NCBI RefSeq assembly: GCF_029892065.1
Contig: NZ_CP120373.1
Span: 3,975,001 to 4,039,000, forward strand
Direction of reading: 5' to 3'
From: Sinorhizobium garamanticum
GTDB lineage: Bacteria > Pseudomonadota > Alphaproteobacteria > Rhizobiales > Rhizobiaceae
DNA length: 64,000 nucleotides
A program made the translations under genes and the position numbers. A model generated the notes under the pieces. That model saw only the letters and a program-made list of their open reading frames with translations. It was not told where the DNA came from and searched no databases. Positions within the stretch are counted from its first letter, which is position 1, and each line of letters opens with the position of its first letter. Of this stretch, positions 44,212 through 53,680 are shown in pieces.

Positions 44212-45693
44212 CTACCACCACTTGGACGGAGTGAAGCGGCCCGCGGCCTGTTCGATGACATGCGCCGTCTTGAACAGCGTTTCCTCCTCGAACGGCTTGC
44301 CGATGAGCTGCAGACCGAGCGGAAGGCCCTTGCGGTCGAGCCCGCCCGGCACCGCAATGCCCGGCAGCCCTGCCATGTTCACCGTTACGGTGAAGATGTC
44401 GTTCAGATACATCTTGACCGGATCGGCTGCGAGATCCTCGTCCGCAATGCCGAAGGCCGAGGACGGCGTCGCCGGCGTCAGGATCGCGTCGACACCTGCA
44501 TCGAAAACGAGTTCGAAGTCGCGCTTGATCAGCGTCCGGACTTTTTGCGCGCGCAGATAATAGGCGTCGTAGTAGCCGGCGGAGAGCACATAGGTGCCGA
44601 TCATGATGCGGCGCTTGACTTCCTGGCCGAAGCCGGCAGCCCGCGTCTTCTCGTACATGTCGATGATATCCTTGCCGTCGACGCGCAGGCCGTAGCGGAC
44701 ACCGTCATAGCGCGCCAGATTCGACGACGCCTCGGCGGGCGCGACGATATAATAGGCCGGCAGTGCGTATTTCGTGTGCGGCAGCGAGATGTCGATGATC
44801 TCGGCACCGGCGTCCTTCAACCAGGCAATGCCTTGCTGCCAAAGCGTCTCGATTTCCTCCGGCATGCCGTCGACGCGGTACTCCTTCGGGATACCGATCT
44901 TCATGCCCCTGATCGATTTGCCGATCGACGCCTCATAATCCGGCACGGGCAAGTCGACGGAGGTCGTATCCTTCGGATCGATGCTGGCCATCGACCTCAA
45001 GAGGATCGCCGCATCGCGCACGTCGCGCGCGATCGGGCCGGCCTGGTCGAGCGAGGAGGCAAAGGCGACGACGCCCCAGCGCGAGCAGCGGCCATAGGTC
45101 GGCTTGATGCCGACCGTGCCGGTGAAGGCGGCCGGCTGGCGAATGGAGCCGCCCGTATCGGTCGCCGTCGCACCGGCGCAGAGATGGGCCGCGACGGCAG
45201 CCGCTGAACCGCCGGAGGAGCCGCCGGGCACGAGGTCGAGGTTGGAATTCTTGGCGCGCCACGGGTTCTTGACCGGTCCGTAGTAGGACGTCTCGTTGGA
45301 AGAGCCCATCGCGAACTCGTCCATGTTGAGCTTGCCGAGCATGACCGCGCCGTCGTTCCAGAGGTTCTGGGTGACCGTCGATTCGTAGCGCGGCTCGAAG
45401 CCGTCGAGAATGTGGCTGCAGGCCTGCGTGTGGACGCCCTCGGTGCCGAAGAGATCCTTGATGCCGAGCGGAATGCCTTCCAAAGCACCGGCCTTGCCGG
45501 CGGCAATACGGGCATCGGAAGCCTTGGCCATCTCGCGCGCCTTTTCCGGGGTCACGGCAACATAGGCGTTGATCGTGTCATTGGCCGCCTCGATCGCGGC
45601 GATGTAGGCATCCGTCAATTCGACCGCAGTGATTTCCTTGGCGGAAAGCTTCGCGCGGGCTTCGGCGATCGTGAGACTGGTAAGTTCGGTCAT
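44212..45693 (-). CDS. gatA: Aspartyl/glutamyl-tRNA amidotransferase subunit A
   Basis: The 493-residue glutaminase subunit releases ammonia for GatB. The amidase-signature triad is intact: Lys79 in [11 protein letters not shown], cis-Ser159 in [10 protein letters not shown], and nucleophile Ser183 in [10 protein letters not shown] chose the ATG at 45693 ([16 protein letters not shown]), since seven extra upstream codons lack family similarity; the Shine-Dalgarno is weak. gatC is 51 nt upstream, so the two form an operon apart from gatB. Confidence 0.97.
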   Translation of the reverse strand: MTELTSLTIAEARAKLSAKEITAVELTDAYIAAIEAANDTINAYVAVTPEKAREMAKASDARIAAGKAGALEGIPLGIKDLFGTEGVHTQACSHILDGFEPRYESTVTQNLWNDGAVMLGKLNMDEFAMGSSNETSYYGPVKNPWRAKNSNLDLVPGGSSGGSAAAVAAHLCAGATATDTGGSIRQPAAFTGTVGIKPTYGRCSRWGVVAFASSLDQAGPIARDVRDAAILLRSMASIDPKDTTSVDLPVPDYEASIGKSIRGMKIGIPKEYRVDGMPEEIETLWQQGIAWLKDAGAEIIDISLPHTKYALPAYYIVAPAEASSNLARYDGVRYGLRVDGKDIIDMYEKTRAAGFGQEVKRRIMIGTYVLSAGYYDAYYLRAQKVRTLIKRDFELVFDAGVDAILTPATPSSAFGIADEDLAADPVKMYLNDIFTVTVNMAGLPGIAVPGGLDRKGLPLGLQLIGKPFEEETLFKTAHVIEQAAGRFTPSKWW

Positions 45694-45744
45694 GGTGCAA
45701 TCGGGCTTTCGCAATCGGAAACGTCAGGGCGTGAGGCGGTTTCT

Positions 45745-46032
45745 TTACTCGACCACCTTCGGAACGAGGAAGAAGTTGCGGTCCGAATTCGGCGCATTGG
45801 CGACAATGTCGGCAGCCTTGTCGCCGTCGGCGACGGTGTCGGTGCGCTTCTTCATGTTCATCGGCATTACCGAAGTCATCGGCTCGACGCCGTCGACATT
45901 GACCTCGGAAAGCTGCTCGACGAAGCCGAGAATGCCATTGAGCTCGCCCATCATCCGTTCGGCCTCCTCTTCGCTGACAGCGATGCGGGCAAGGCGCGCG
46001 ACGCGCTTTACGGTGGCAAGGTCTACGGACAT
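45745..46032 (-). CDS. gatC: Aspartyl/glutamyl-tRNA amidotransferase subunit C
   Basis: The 95-residue GatC wraps around and stabilises GatA-GatB. The conserved opening [20 protein letters not shown] and the later [14 protein letters not shown] are present, and it ends [11 protein letters not shown] as family members do. It is first of the gatCA pair, with a promoter and overlapping palindrome about 30-60 bp upstream. Confidence 0.96.
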   Translation of the reverse strand: MSVDLATVKRVARLARIAVSEEEAERMMGELNGILGFVEQLSEVNVDGVEPMTSVMPMNMKKRTDTVADGDKAADIVANAPNSDRNFFLVPKVVE

Positions 46033-46063
46033 GATCGTCTCCGGTATCTCAAAGTTTCCCCCG

Positions 46064-46092
46064 CTATAAAGACGAGTTGCACAACGTGCAAC
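46064..46092 (-). promoter_or_regulatory. Candidate gatCA promoter with overlapping inverted repeat
   Basis: On the minus strand TTGCAC (46091-46086) and TTTATA (46069-46064) are 16 nt apart. The -35 lies within a 7-bp inverted repeat, GTTGCAC and GTGCAAC (46076-46082 with 46086-46092), which could be an operator. Confidence 0.4.
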
Positions 46093-46137
46093 GGGCGAAT
46101 GTCGCCAACAGCGTCCACTCCAGGCGGCCGCTACTTA

Positions 46138-46842
46138 TCAGAGAGTGACGACGCCGCCGACTTCAGGCGTCGCGACCAGCGTCGAGGCACCGTCCATGCC
46201 GGCGACGAAGGTCTGCGGCGTCTGGTCGATGATCGGGAACGAGCCATAATGGCAGGGGATCGCAGTGTTGAATTTGAAATAGCGCTGGCAGGCAAGAGCG
46301 GCCACGGCGCCGCCCATGGTGAACCGGTCGCCGATCGGCACGATTCCGATGTCGGGCGCATGCAGTTCGTGGACCAGTGCCATGTCCGAGAAGATGTCCG
46401 TGTCGCCCATATGATAGAGCGTCGGCTCGTCGTCGAAGTGAAGCACCAGGCCGCCGGCACTTCCGAGCGAATGGGAAACGCCGTCTTCGGTGATCTGCGC
46501 CGACGAATGAAGCGCCGTGACTAAGGTCACCGAGAAAGCGCCAAGCTGGATCGTCCCGCCGGTGTTGCCGGCATCCATCTTCGACACGCCCTGCCTTTCG
46601 AGCCATATGCAAAGATCGAAATTGCCAACCACCGTGGCTCCGGTTTCCTTGGCGATCGCGACGGTGTCGCCGACATGGTCGCCGTGGCCATGCGTAAGCA
46701 GGATATGCGTCAGTCCCGCGGTTGCCGCCTTGCGTTCGCTTTCACGAAACGCCGGATTCCCGGTGAAGAAGGGATCGATCAGGATTTTGGCCTTCGCCGT
46801 CTCGATGTGGAAGGCGGAATGGCCGAGCCATTTGATCTTCAT
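46138..46842 (-). CDS. UPF0173 metal-dependent hydrolase
   Basis: The 234-residue protein belongs to the UPF0173 branch of the metallo-beta-lactamase fold. The metal-binding motif [10 protein letters not shown] (the HxHxDH type) is near residues 50-58. Further ligands are in TALHSSAQ near 110, YHMGDTDIF near 143, and IPCHYGSF near 195. It is cytoplasmic and its substrate is unknown. It starts [14 protein letters not shown] and is divergent from ruvX. Confidence 0.92.
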   Translation of the reverse strand: MKIKWLGHSAFHIETAKAKILIDPFFTGNPAFRESERKAATAGLTHILLTHGHGDHVGDTVAIAKETGATVVGNFDLCIWLERQGVSKMDAGNTGGTIQLGAFSVTLVTALHSSAQITEDGVSHSLGSAGGLVLHFDDEPTLYHMGDTDIFSDMALVHELHAPDIGIVPIGDRFTMGGAVAALACQRYFKFNTAIPCHYGSFPIIDQTPQTFVAGMDGASTLVATPEVGGVVTL

Positions 46843-46997
46843 GACGTTCTCCTTGGATCACGGTAAGTTTGAGCGAAACAACCGAACATGACGACGTGGT
46901 CGTTTTTAAAGGTTAGGTGGATCGCTCTGATGATTTATGTGTCGGACAAGCATATGGATCAGACGACACAAGTGGAAAGATCGAATCGGGAAATCCC

Positions 46998-47480
46998 ATG
47001 GCAATTCTTACAATCGAAGAACTGGCAGCGTCCTTGCCGCCCAACCGGGCGATTGCCGGCCTGGATCTCGGCACCAAGACGATCGGGCTGTCGGTCTCCG
47101 ACCTCGGGCGGCGCTTCGCGACGCCGCGCGACGTGATCCGCCGCGTCAAGTTCGGCATCGATGCGGAAGCGCTCCTGGCCATGGCAGCAAAGGAAAAGAT
47201 CGCGGCCTTTATCATCGGCCTGCCCGTCAACATGGACGGGACCGAGGGACCGCGCTGCCAAGCCACGCGCGCCTTTGTGAGGAACATGGGAGAGAAAACA
47301 GATATTCCCTTCGTGCTCTGGGACGAACGGCTCTCGACTGTCGCGGCGGAGCGGGTACTGATCGAGATGGATGTATCCCGGAAGAAGCGGGCAGAGCGGA
47401 TCGACTCCGCCGCGGCTTCCTTCATTCTTCAGGGAGCGCTCGACAGACTGGCGTCGCTCGCAAATGCCTCCCGCGATTGA
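46998..47480 (+). CDS. ruvX: RuvX/YqgF-type Holliday-junction resolvase-like protein
   Basis: The 160-residue RNase H-fold protein is implicated in 16S pre-rRNA 5'-end maturation and proposed as a junction resolvase. The acidic residues sit in [16 protein letters not shown] near residue 20, [16 protein letters not shown] near 107, and [12 protein letters not shown] near 138. The ATG at 46998 gives the family start [10 protein letters not shown]; the upstream in-frame extension of 27 codons looks noncoding. Its last 52 bp overlap the 3' end of a convergent membrane-protein gene. Confidence 0.93.
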   Translation: MAILTIEELAASLPPNRAIAGLDLGTKTIGLSVSDLGRRFATPRDVIRRVKFGIDAEALLAMAAKEKIAAFIIGLPVNMDGTEGPRCQATRAFVRNMGEKTDIPFVLWDERLSTVAAERVLIEMDVSRKKRAERIDSAAASFILQGALDRLASLANASRD

Positions 47481-47767
47481 GCGGACGGCACGCCGAAACG
47501 GCGGCGGTACCAGGCGACGATCTGGCGGCGTTTTCTCAAAGCCACAAGTGCAAATACGATGGCGCTATCGACGACCATCGCCCGCGCGACGAGCGGCGGG
47601 ATGGTTTCGGGCGGAATTCCCAGCACGTGACCGTAGATATCAAACACGAGGTCATGCGCCTGACGCGTCAACATGAAGACGCCGAAGCTCATATCGTAAT
47701 AGGAAAGACCGTACCAGCTGGTCAGCAGCGTGACCGGGGCGGCCCAAAAGATCAGGAGCCACTTCAT
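47429..47767 (-). CDS. Small membrane protein, DUF6105-like (112 aa)
   Basis: The protein has two hydrophobic segments (about residues 2-21 and 58-76). Between them is a conserved-looking loop, [20 protein letters not shown] with [10 protein letters not shown], and a basic tail [15 protein letters not shown] follows. From memory it resembles the rhizobial DUF6105 family; no function is known. Its start overlaps the stop of a 51-residue membrane-protein gene (ATGA), so they are coupled. It overlaps ruvX by 52 bp tail to tail. Confidence 0.75.
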   Translation of the reverse strand: MKWLLIFWAAPVTLLTSWYGLSYYDMSFGVFMLTRQAHDLVFDIYGHVLGIPPETIPPLVARAMVVDSAIVFALVALRKRRQIVAWYRRRFGVPSAQSREAFASDASLSSAP

Positions 47768-47919
47768 GCGCTCCCCCTTTCCACGATCTGCCGGCGGAAC
47801 AGCGGATAGAGCGCTCGCTCGGCCAGCACGAACACCACAAGGGTGACCGCGAGCCTCCCGATGTCGAGCGGCAGTCCCGCGAAAAACATCATCATGATGA
47901 TCAGCAAGCCAGTTCTCAC
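47764..47919 (-). CDS. Very small membrane protein (51 aa)
   Basis: The 51-residue protein is hydrophobic over about residues 4-33 (LLIIMMMFFAGLPLDIGRLA, then VTLVVFVL) with a charged C-terminus [11 protein letters not shown] chose GTG 47919 because GGAG lies 8 nt upstream. An upstream start would add a polar tail without a ribosome-binding site. The ATGA overlap with the following membrane-protein gene supports translation. Function is unknown; the two may form a complex. Confidence 0.6.
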   Translation of the reverse strand: MRTGLLIIMMMFFAGLPLDIGRLAVTLVVFVLAERALYPLFRRQIVERGSA

Positions 47920-48089
47920 CGAACCGCTCCGTTCCTGATTTTCTTCAAATTGCCCAGCCAATCTCCACCCTTGGGGGCGCGCCCGCAACGTAAACTATTT
48001 GTTAAGGTTAATATTCACAGATGAGGGTAGCTTGCGAGCGGCCATGCTGCGAATTATGCGTGGGTCTTCCCCTTGCGCATGGACCCGTC

Positions 48090-49025
48090 ATGACCGCCAT
48101 CTTCGAGAGCATCCTGCCTATCTTCCTGCTTGTGCTTCTTGGAGTGTGGCTCCGACGGTCGAAGCTCATCGACCAAGGGCTTTGGATCGGGCTCGAGCAG
48201 TTCGGGTACTATCTTCTTTTCCCCGCGCTGCTCTTCTCGACCTTAGCCGAGGCGGACTTCACCGGAATAAAGGCCGACGCAACGGCGATTGCGACCATTG
48301 GCAGCGTTACGGCGATGTCGGCCGTACTCCTTCTGATCTGGCCGCTCCTGCGCGGTCGCCAGATCTCCGGCGCTGCCTTCACCTCGATCTTTCAGACCGC
48401 GACGCGCTGGAACGCCTTCATCGCGCTCGCCGTTGCGCAAAAGCTCTACGGTGCGATCGGTCTCAGCCTGACTGCGCTGGTGATGACGCTGATCATCATC
48501 CCGATCAATTTCTACAATGTCGCTGTGCTTGTTTGGTTCGGCGGCGGCGGTCGCGGTCTCGGGTTCTTCTTTCTGAAGATCATCACCAATCCTTTGATCA
48601 TTTCGTCGGCGCTTGGGATATTGCTCAACATCACCGGTATCGAACTCTATGCACCGGTGATGACGGCCATCGACATGCTGGCGACGGCCTCGCTCAGCCT
48701 CGGCCTGATCATGGTTGGCGCCGGTCTCAGGATCGCCGACGCATTGAGACCGAGCGGCGCCGCGATGCTGGCAGTCGCGCTCAAGCTGATCGTCATGCCG
48801 GCTTTCATGGTCGGAGCCGGTGCGCTGCTCGGCATCCGCGGTGATGCGCTGCTGGTGATAGCCCTGGGAGCTGCCGTGCCGACAGCCATGAACGGCTATC
48901 TTCTCGCCAAGCAGATGGGGGGAGATGCAGAACTCTATGCCGCGGTCGCGACGATTCAGACGGCGGTATCCTTCTTTACGATACCGCTTGTCCTTTCCGC
49001 CACCGGCTATGTCGCTGCCGGATAG
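48090..49025 (+). CDS. AEC-family transporter (auxin efflux carrier type)
   Basis: The 311-residue inner-membrane permease has about ten hydrophobic segments and belongs to the AEC family, whose bacterial members carry organic acids such as malate or malonate. Features are the first helix ESILPIFLLVLLGVWLRR, then FQTATRWNAFIALAV near 105 and LITNP-like KIITNPLIISSALGI near 165. The substrate is unknown. The ATG at 48090 (MTAIFESILP) fits the family although no strong Shine-Dalgarno is seen. Its last 19 bp overlap the convergent acyl-CoA dehydrogenase gene. Confidence 0.88.
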   Translation: MTAIFESILPIFLLVLLGVWLRRSKLIDQGLWIGLEQFGYYLLFPALLFSTLAEADFTGIKADATAIATIGSVTAMSAVLLLIWPLLRGRQISGAAFTSIFQTATRWNAFIALAVAQKLYGAIGLSLTALVMTLIIIPINFYNVAVLVWFGGGGRGLGFFFLKIITNPLIISSALGILLNITGIELYAPVMTAIDMLATASLSLGLIMVGAGLRIADALRPSGAAMLAVALKLIVMPAFMVGAGALLGIRGDALLVIALGAAVPTAMNGYLLAKQMGGDAELYAAVATIQTAVSFFTIPLVLSATGYVAAG

Positions 49026-50659
49026 AGCAGATCGAGCACGTAGGCGGAATCGAAGCGCGAATCGAGCATGCCGTAGGTCGAGCGCCAGCCTGCCGCGAGG
49101 CGCGACTCGAGGAACGCGTCGGCGATACGCCCCGCGCCGAGCCGGTAGAGTTCGGCAGCCGCGGCGGCGAGCGCAAGCTGCTCGACCAGCATCCGGGCGG
49201 CACCTTCGTCGCGTTCGCAGAGCGACATGGCCGCGCGCAGAACGTCGATCGTCTTTCGGCCAGCGGGGCCGAGATCGCGGCTGAAGATGCCGAAGAGCTG
49301 TTCGAACAGCTCCTTGCGACGCCCGAGCACGCGCAGCACGTCGAGCGCCATAACGTTGCCGGATCCCTCCCAGATGGCGTTGACCGGCGCCTCGCGATAA
49401 TGCCGGGCGAGCGCGCGCTCCTCGACATAGCCGTTGCCGCCGAGGCATTCCATCGCCTCATAGATCAGGCCGGGGGCGATCTTGCAGCACCAGTATTTGG
49501 CGACCGGCGTCATGATGCGGGCATAGGCGGCATCGTCGGCGCTGCCATGGGCCTTGTCGAAGGCATCGGCAAGACGGAACGACAGCGCGCTCGCCGCCGC
49601 GACGTCGAGCGCCATGTCTGCCAGAACCCGTGTCATCATCGGCTGGCTGATCAGCGCCTTGCCAAAGACCTTGCGGCCGCGGGTGTGGTGAACAGCTTCG
49701 GCGAGCGAGGCGCGCATCATGCCGGCGGAAGCGAGCGCGCAGTCAAGCCGCGTCAATGTCACCATATCGAGAATGGTGCGGATACCGGCGTCGGGCGTTC
49801 CGAGCACGAAACCGAACGTGTCGGAAAACTCCACCTCCGACGAAGCATTGGAGCGATTGCCGAGCTTGTCCTTCAGGCGCTGGAAGCGCAGTCCGTTGGC
49901 GGAACCGTCCTCGAGCAGCCGCGGCACCAGGAAGCAGCCGAGCCCATCGCGCGTCTGCGCGAGCATCACGAAAGCATCGCTCATCGGCGCCGACATGAAC
50001 CACTTGTGGCCGTTGAGACGGTAGATGCCCTCCCCGACGCGCTCTGCAGTCGAGGTGTTGGCGCGGACATCGGTGCCGCCCTGCTTCTCCGTCATGCCCA
50101 TGCCGATGGTGACGGCGCTTTTCTGCATCCATGGGCGGTTGGAGGAATCATATTTGCGTGAGAGGATCTTTGGCGCCCATTCCTTCTGGACCGCCGGAGA
50201 CGCGGTGATGGCGGCAACCGACGCACTGGTCATCGTCAGTGGGCAGAGATGACCGCATTCGAGCTGTGCCGTCAGGTAGAAGCGGATCGCCCTCGCCTTG
50301 TGCGAGCGGTCTCTTTCATCCGCCAGGTTCTCCCAGGCGGAAGAATGCAGACCCGTCGTCATCGACCGGCGCATCAGCGCGTGCCAAGCCGGATGGAACT
50401 CGACGACGTCGAGGCGCTCACCGCGAGGGCCGTGGGTCTTCAGCTTCGGCACGCCCTCATTGGCCATGCGCGCCAGTTCCTGCGCTTCCGGCGAGGTGAC
50501 GTAACGGCCGAGCACGTCGAATTCGTCACGCAACGTCTTCGGCATGCTCGACGTTATATCGACGACGAGAGGATCGGAGCGATAGGCGTTGACACCGGAC
50601 CAGGGTTTTGGCTGGTTCAGCTCGGCGAGTTTCTGTTCAGTCCGGTTCATCTGATTCAT
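49007..50659 (-). CDS. AidB-like acyl-CoA dehydrogenase family flavoprotein
   Basis: The 550-residue length and the N-terminal extension match the AidB branch of acyl-CoA dehydrogenases. AidB binds FAD and DNA and is induced by alkylation stress in E. coli. Visible blocks are GMGMTEKQGGTDVRANTS near residue 190, YRLNGHKWFMSAP near 217, and the ECLGGNGYVEE motif near 410 followed by IWEGSGNVMALDVLR. A fatty-acid role cannot be excluded, but the overall form favours AidB. No other repair gene is adjacent. Confidence 0.88.
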   Translation of the reverse strand: MNQMNRTEQKLAELNQPKPWSGVNAYRSDPLVVDITSSMPKTLRDEFDVLGRYVTSPEAQELARMANEGVPKLKTHGPRGERLDVVEFHPAWHALMRRSMTTGLHSSAWENLADERDRSHKARAIRFYLTAQLECGHLCPLTMTSASVAAITASPAVQKEWAPKILSRKYDSSNRPWMQKSAVTIGMGMTEKQGGTDVRANTSTAERVGEGIYRLNGHKWFMSAPMSDAFVMLAQTRDGLGCFLVPRLLEDGSANGLRFQRLKDKLGNRSNASSEVEFSDTFGFVLGTPDAGIRTILDMVTLTRLDCALASAGMMRASLAEAVHHTRGRKVFGKALISQPMMTRVLADMALDVAAASALSFRLADAFDKAHGSADDAAYARIMTPVAKYWCCKIAPGLIYEAMECLGGNGYVEERALARHYREAPVNAIWEGSGNVMALDVLRVLGRRKELFEQLFGIFSRDLGPAGRKTIDVLRAAMSLCERDEGAARMLVEQLALAAAAAELYRLGAGRIADAFLESRLAAGWRSTYGMLDSRFDSAYVLDLLYPAAT

Positions 50660-50808
50660 GGGCCGGTTCTAGCGCAAGTTTCGCAGGCGCGAAACAGGCG
50701 CGCCTTGAGGCCCACGCAAGTTTTCTGCGGAAGGGGTGGTGCGCCGCTTGCCCGACCCCTGACCACGCTTTATAGAGCGAGCCAAATTAGAGAGTGCAAG
50801 GGCGGCTC

Positions 50809-51750
50809 ATGATCACTTTCCCGCATCGCCACCTGCTCGGCATCAAGGGCCTCACGGAACAGGATATCACGCTCCTGCTCGATCGCGCCGACGAAGCCGT
50901 CAAGATCTCCCGGCAGAGGGAGAAGAAAACCTCTTCGCTGCGTGGGCTGACGCAGATCAATCTCTTCTTCGAAGCGTCGACCCGGACGCAGTCCTCGTTC
51001 GAACTGGCGGGCAAGCGTCTCGGCGCCGACGTCATGAACATGTCGGTCGTCAATTCCTCTGTGAAGAAGGGCGAAACCCTGATCGACACGGCGATGACGC
51101 TGAACGCGATGCATCCCGACGTGCTGGTCGTGCGCCACTCCTCGGCGGGCGCGGCGGCGTTGCTTGCCCAGAAAGTCTCCTGCTCGGTCGTCAATGCCGG
51201 CGACGGTCAGCATGAGCACCCGACCCAGGCGCTCCTCGACGCGCTGACGATCCGCCGTGCCAAGGGCAAGCTCTCGCGGATCATCGTCGCGATCTGCGGC
51301 GACGTCCTGCATTCGCGGGTCGCCCGATCCAACATTCTGCTGCTCAACCAGATGGGAGCGCGCGTGCGCGTCGTCGCACCGGCGACACTGCTTCCCGCCG
51401 GCATCGCGCAGATGGGCGTCGAGGTCTATCACTCCATGGCGGAAGGGCTGAAGGACGCGGATGTCGTCATGATGCTGCGGCTGCAGCGCGAGCGCATGGC
51501 CGGCTCCTTCGTGCCCTCCGTGCGCGAATATTTCCACTACTACGGCCTCGACGCCGACAAGCTGAAAGCGGCCAAGGACGATGCGCTGGTGATGCACCCG
51601 GGCCCGATGAACCGCGGCGTCGAGATCGCCTCCGAAATCGCCGACGGTCCGCAGAGCGTCATCGAACAGCAGGTCGAGATGGGCGTTGCCGTGCGCATGG
51701 CCGTGATGGAAACGCTTCTCCTTTCGCAGAACCAGGGGCCGCGCCTATGA
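50809..51750 (+). CDS. pyrB: Aspartate carbamoyltransferase catalytic subunit
   Basis: The 313-residue enzyme makes carbamoyl-aspartate, the first committed step of pyrimidine synthesis. The carbamoyl-phosphate motif [10 protein letters not shown] is near residue 55, the mobile loop [11 protein letters not shown] near 83, [14 protein letters not shown] near 130, and [10 protein letters not shown] near 264. The ATG at 50809 has AAGGGCGG upstream; a GTG five codons before is less likely. Its stop overlaps the pyrC start (ATGA). No pyrI regulatory subunit is seen, so it probably pairs with the dihydroorotase-like product downstream. Confidence 0.96.
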   Translation: MITFPHRHLLGIKGLTEQDITLLLDRADEAVKISRQREKKTSSLRGLTQINLFFEASTRTQSSFELAGKRLGADVMNMSVVNSSVKKGETLIDTAMTLNAMHPDVLVVRHSSAGAAALLAQKVSCSVVNAGDGQHEHPTQALLDALTIRRAKGKLSRIIVAICGDVLHSRVARSNILLLNQMGARVRVVAPATLLPAGIAQMGVEVYHSMAEGLKDADVVMMLRLQRERMAGSFVPSVREYFHYYGLDADKLKAAKDDALVMHPGPMNRGVEIASEIADGPQSVIEQQVEMGVAVRMAVMETLLLSQNQGPRL

Positions 51751-53039
51751 CCAGACCACTCGTTCTGAAAAACCTGCGCATTGTCGATCCTTCACGGGCC
51801 CTCGACGAAACGGGCACTATCATCGTCGGCAGCGACGGCCGCATCCTTGCAGCCGGTAGCGATGCCCAGAACCAGGGCGCGCCGCACGGCGCCTTCGTCA
51901 AGGACTGTGCCGGCCTTACCGCAGTCCCCGGCCTCATCGATGCGCGTGTCTTCGTCGGCGAACCTGGAAGCGAGCATCGCGAGACGATCGAGTCGGCCTC
52001 CCGGGCCGCAGCAGCAGGTGGCGTCACCTCGTTCATCGCCATGCCGGACACAGATCCGGTCATCGACGAGATCGCCCTCGTCGAGTTCGTGCAGAAGACC
52101 GCACGCGACAAGGCGCTTGTCAACATCCACCCGGCTGCAGCGCTCACCAAGGGGCTGCTGGGGGAAGAGATGACCGAAATCGGGCTGCTTCGCGACGCGG
52201 GCGCCGTCTGCTTCACCAACGGCCGGCAACCGGTTCACGACACGCTGGTTCTGCGCCGCGCGATGACCTACGCGCGGGAATTCGGCGCGGTCGTCGCGCT
52301 TGAGGCCCGCGACAAATATCTTGGCGCCAACGGCGTCATGAACGAGGGGCTGCTCGCCAGCTGGCTCGGCCTCCCGGGCGTGCCGCGCGAAGCGGAAATC
52401 ATTCCGCTCGAACGCGACCTTCGCATCGCCGGACTGACCAAAGCCGCCTACCACGCCGCCGAGATTTCCGTGCCGGAGTCGGCAGACGCCGTGCGCGTCG
52501 CGCGCGACCGCGGCACCAACGTCACCTGCGGCATCTCGATCAATCATCTGACGCTGAACGAAAACGATATCGGCGAATATCGGACCTTCTTCAAATTGTC
52601 GCCTCCGCTCCGCGGCGAAGACGATCGCGTCGCGATGGCCGAGGCACTTGCAAACGGCACGATCGACATCATCGTATCGTCGCATGATCCGCAGGATGTC
52701 GACACCAAGCGCCTGCCCTTCTCCGACGCCGCCGATGGCGCGATCGGTCTCGAAACACTGGCAGCAGCGGCGCTTCGCCTCTACCACGGCGGCGAGGTTC
52801 CGCTGATGCGGCTGATCGATGCGATGTCCACCCGCCCGGCCGCGATCTTCGGCCTCGACGCAGGCACGCTGAAGCCGGGCGCGAAAGCCGACATCACCGT
52901 TCTCGACCTCGAGGAACCGTGGGTTCTCTACGAGAAAGCGCTGGTTTCGCGCTCGAAGAACACGCCTTTTGAAAATGCCCGCTTTACCGGACGGGTCGTC
53001 CAAACTTATGTTGCGGGCAAGCTGGTGCATTCAGCGTAA
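51747..53039 (+). CDS. pyrC: Dihydroorotase-like protein lacking metal ligands (noncatalytic PyrC type)
   Basis: The 430-residue amidohydrolase-fold protein is of the class I dihydroorotase type. The usual D-x-H-x-H metal motif is replaced: [13 protein letters not shown] has Arg67 and Phe69 where the two histidines belong. The usual catalytic Asp region (TDHAPH) reads VSSHDPQD near residue 312, so that Asp is lost too. Such inactive homologues (PyrC', PyrX) are structural partners needed by PyrB in pseudomonads; the same role is likely here. A true dihydroorotase must be encoded elsewhere. It overlaps pyrB by 4 bp. Confidence 0.88.
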   Translation: MTRPLVLKNLRIVDPSRALDETGTIIVGSDGRILAAGSDAQNQGAPHGAFVKDCAGLTAVPGLIDARVFVGEPGSEHRETIESASRAAAAGGVTSFIAMPDTDPVIDEIALVEFVQKTARDKALVNIHPAAALTKGLLGEEMTEIGLLRDAGAVCFTNGRQPVHDTLVLRRAMTYAREFGAVVALEARDKYLGANGVMNEGLLASWLGLPGVPREAEIIPLERDLRIAGLTKAAYHAAEISVPESADAVRVARDRGTNVTCGISINHLTLNENDIGEYRTFFKLSPPLRGEDDRVAMAEALANGTIDIIVSSHDPQDVDTKRLPFSDAADGAIGLETLAAAALRLYHGGEVPLMRLIDAMSTRPAAIFGLDAGTLKPGAKADITVLDLEEPWVLYEKALVSRSKNTPFENARFTGRVVQTYVAGKLVHSA

Positions 53040-53068
53040 ACCGGAGCTGTTAGGCGGGGGAGGAACCG

Positions 53069-53680
53069 GTGGAGATATTTTCCTGGCAGCTCGGGCTGCC
53101 CGCGACGCTCGCATGTCTCGTCTTCGGGTATCTTCTGGGGTCGATCCCCTTTGGCCTCGTTCTCACCCGCATGGCAGGCCTCGGTGATGTCCGCAACATA
53201 GGCTCGGGCAACATCGGCGCAACGAACGTACTTCGAACCGGCAACAAGAAGCTTGCCGCGGCAACTCTCCTCCTCGATGCGCTCAAGGGCACGGCAGCTG
53301 CCGTTATCGCCTCTCTTTGGGGCGTCGAAGCTGGCCTTGCCGCCGGCCTTGCCGCTTTCCTAGGACATCTCTATCCGGCCTGGCTCTCGTTCAAGGGCGG
53401 CAAGGGCGTCGCGACCTATATCGGCGTGCTGCTGGGCCTTGCACCGGTGATGGTGCTCGTCTTCGGTGCAATCTGGCTCACCGTGGCCAAGATCACGCGT
53501 TACTCGTCGCTGAGCGCCCTCACTGCGACCGTCATCACGCCAGTTGCGCTCTATGCGACCGGATACGGAAAAGTGGCGCTGCTGTTCGCAATCATGACCG
53601 TCATCACCTGGATCAAGCATCGCGCCAACATCCAGCGGCTGCTCAGCGGCACGGAAAGCCGGATCGGGGAAAAGGGATAA
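53069..53680 (+). CDS. plsY: Glycerol-3-phosphate acyltransferase PlsY
   Basis: The 203-residue inner-membrane enzyme uses acyl-phosphate to acylate glycerol-3-phosphate, the first step of phospholipid synthesis. The three family motifs are clear: [10 protein letters not shown] with [14 protein letters not shown] (residues 20-58), [20 protein letters not shown] near 97, and a late [20 protein letters not shown]. The start is GTG with GGGGGAGGAACC upstream. Its TAA overlaps the dprA ATG by one base. Confidence 0.95.
   Translation: MEIFSWQLGLPATLACLVFGYLLGSIPFGLVLTRMAGLGDVRNIGSGNIGATNVLRTGNKKLAAATLLLDALKGTAAAVIASLWGVEAGLAAGLAAFLGHLYPAWLSFKGGKGVATYIGVLLGLAPVMVLVFGAIWLTVAKITRYSSLSALTATVITPVALYATGYGKVALLFAIMTVITWIKHRANIQRLLSGTESRIGEKG

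Noticed and set aside
48243..49448. A 401-codon minus-strand frame opposite the AEC transporter
   Set aside because: It overlaps two well-supported genes, has low-complexity His/Arg/Asp composition and no domain.
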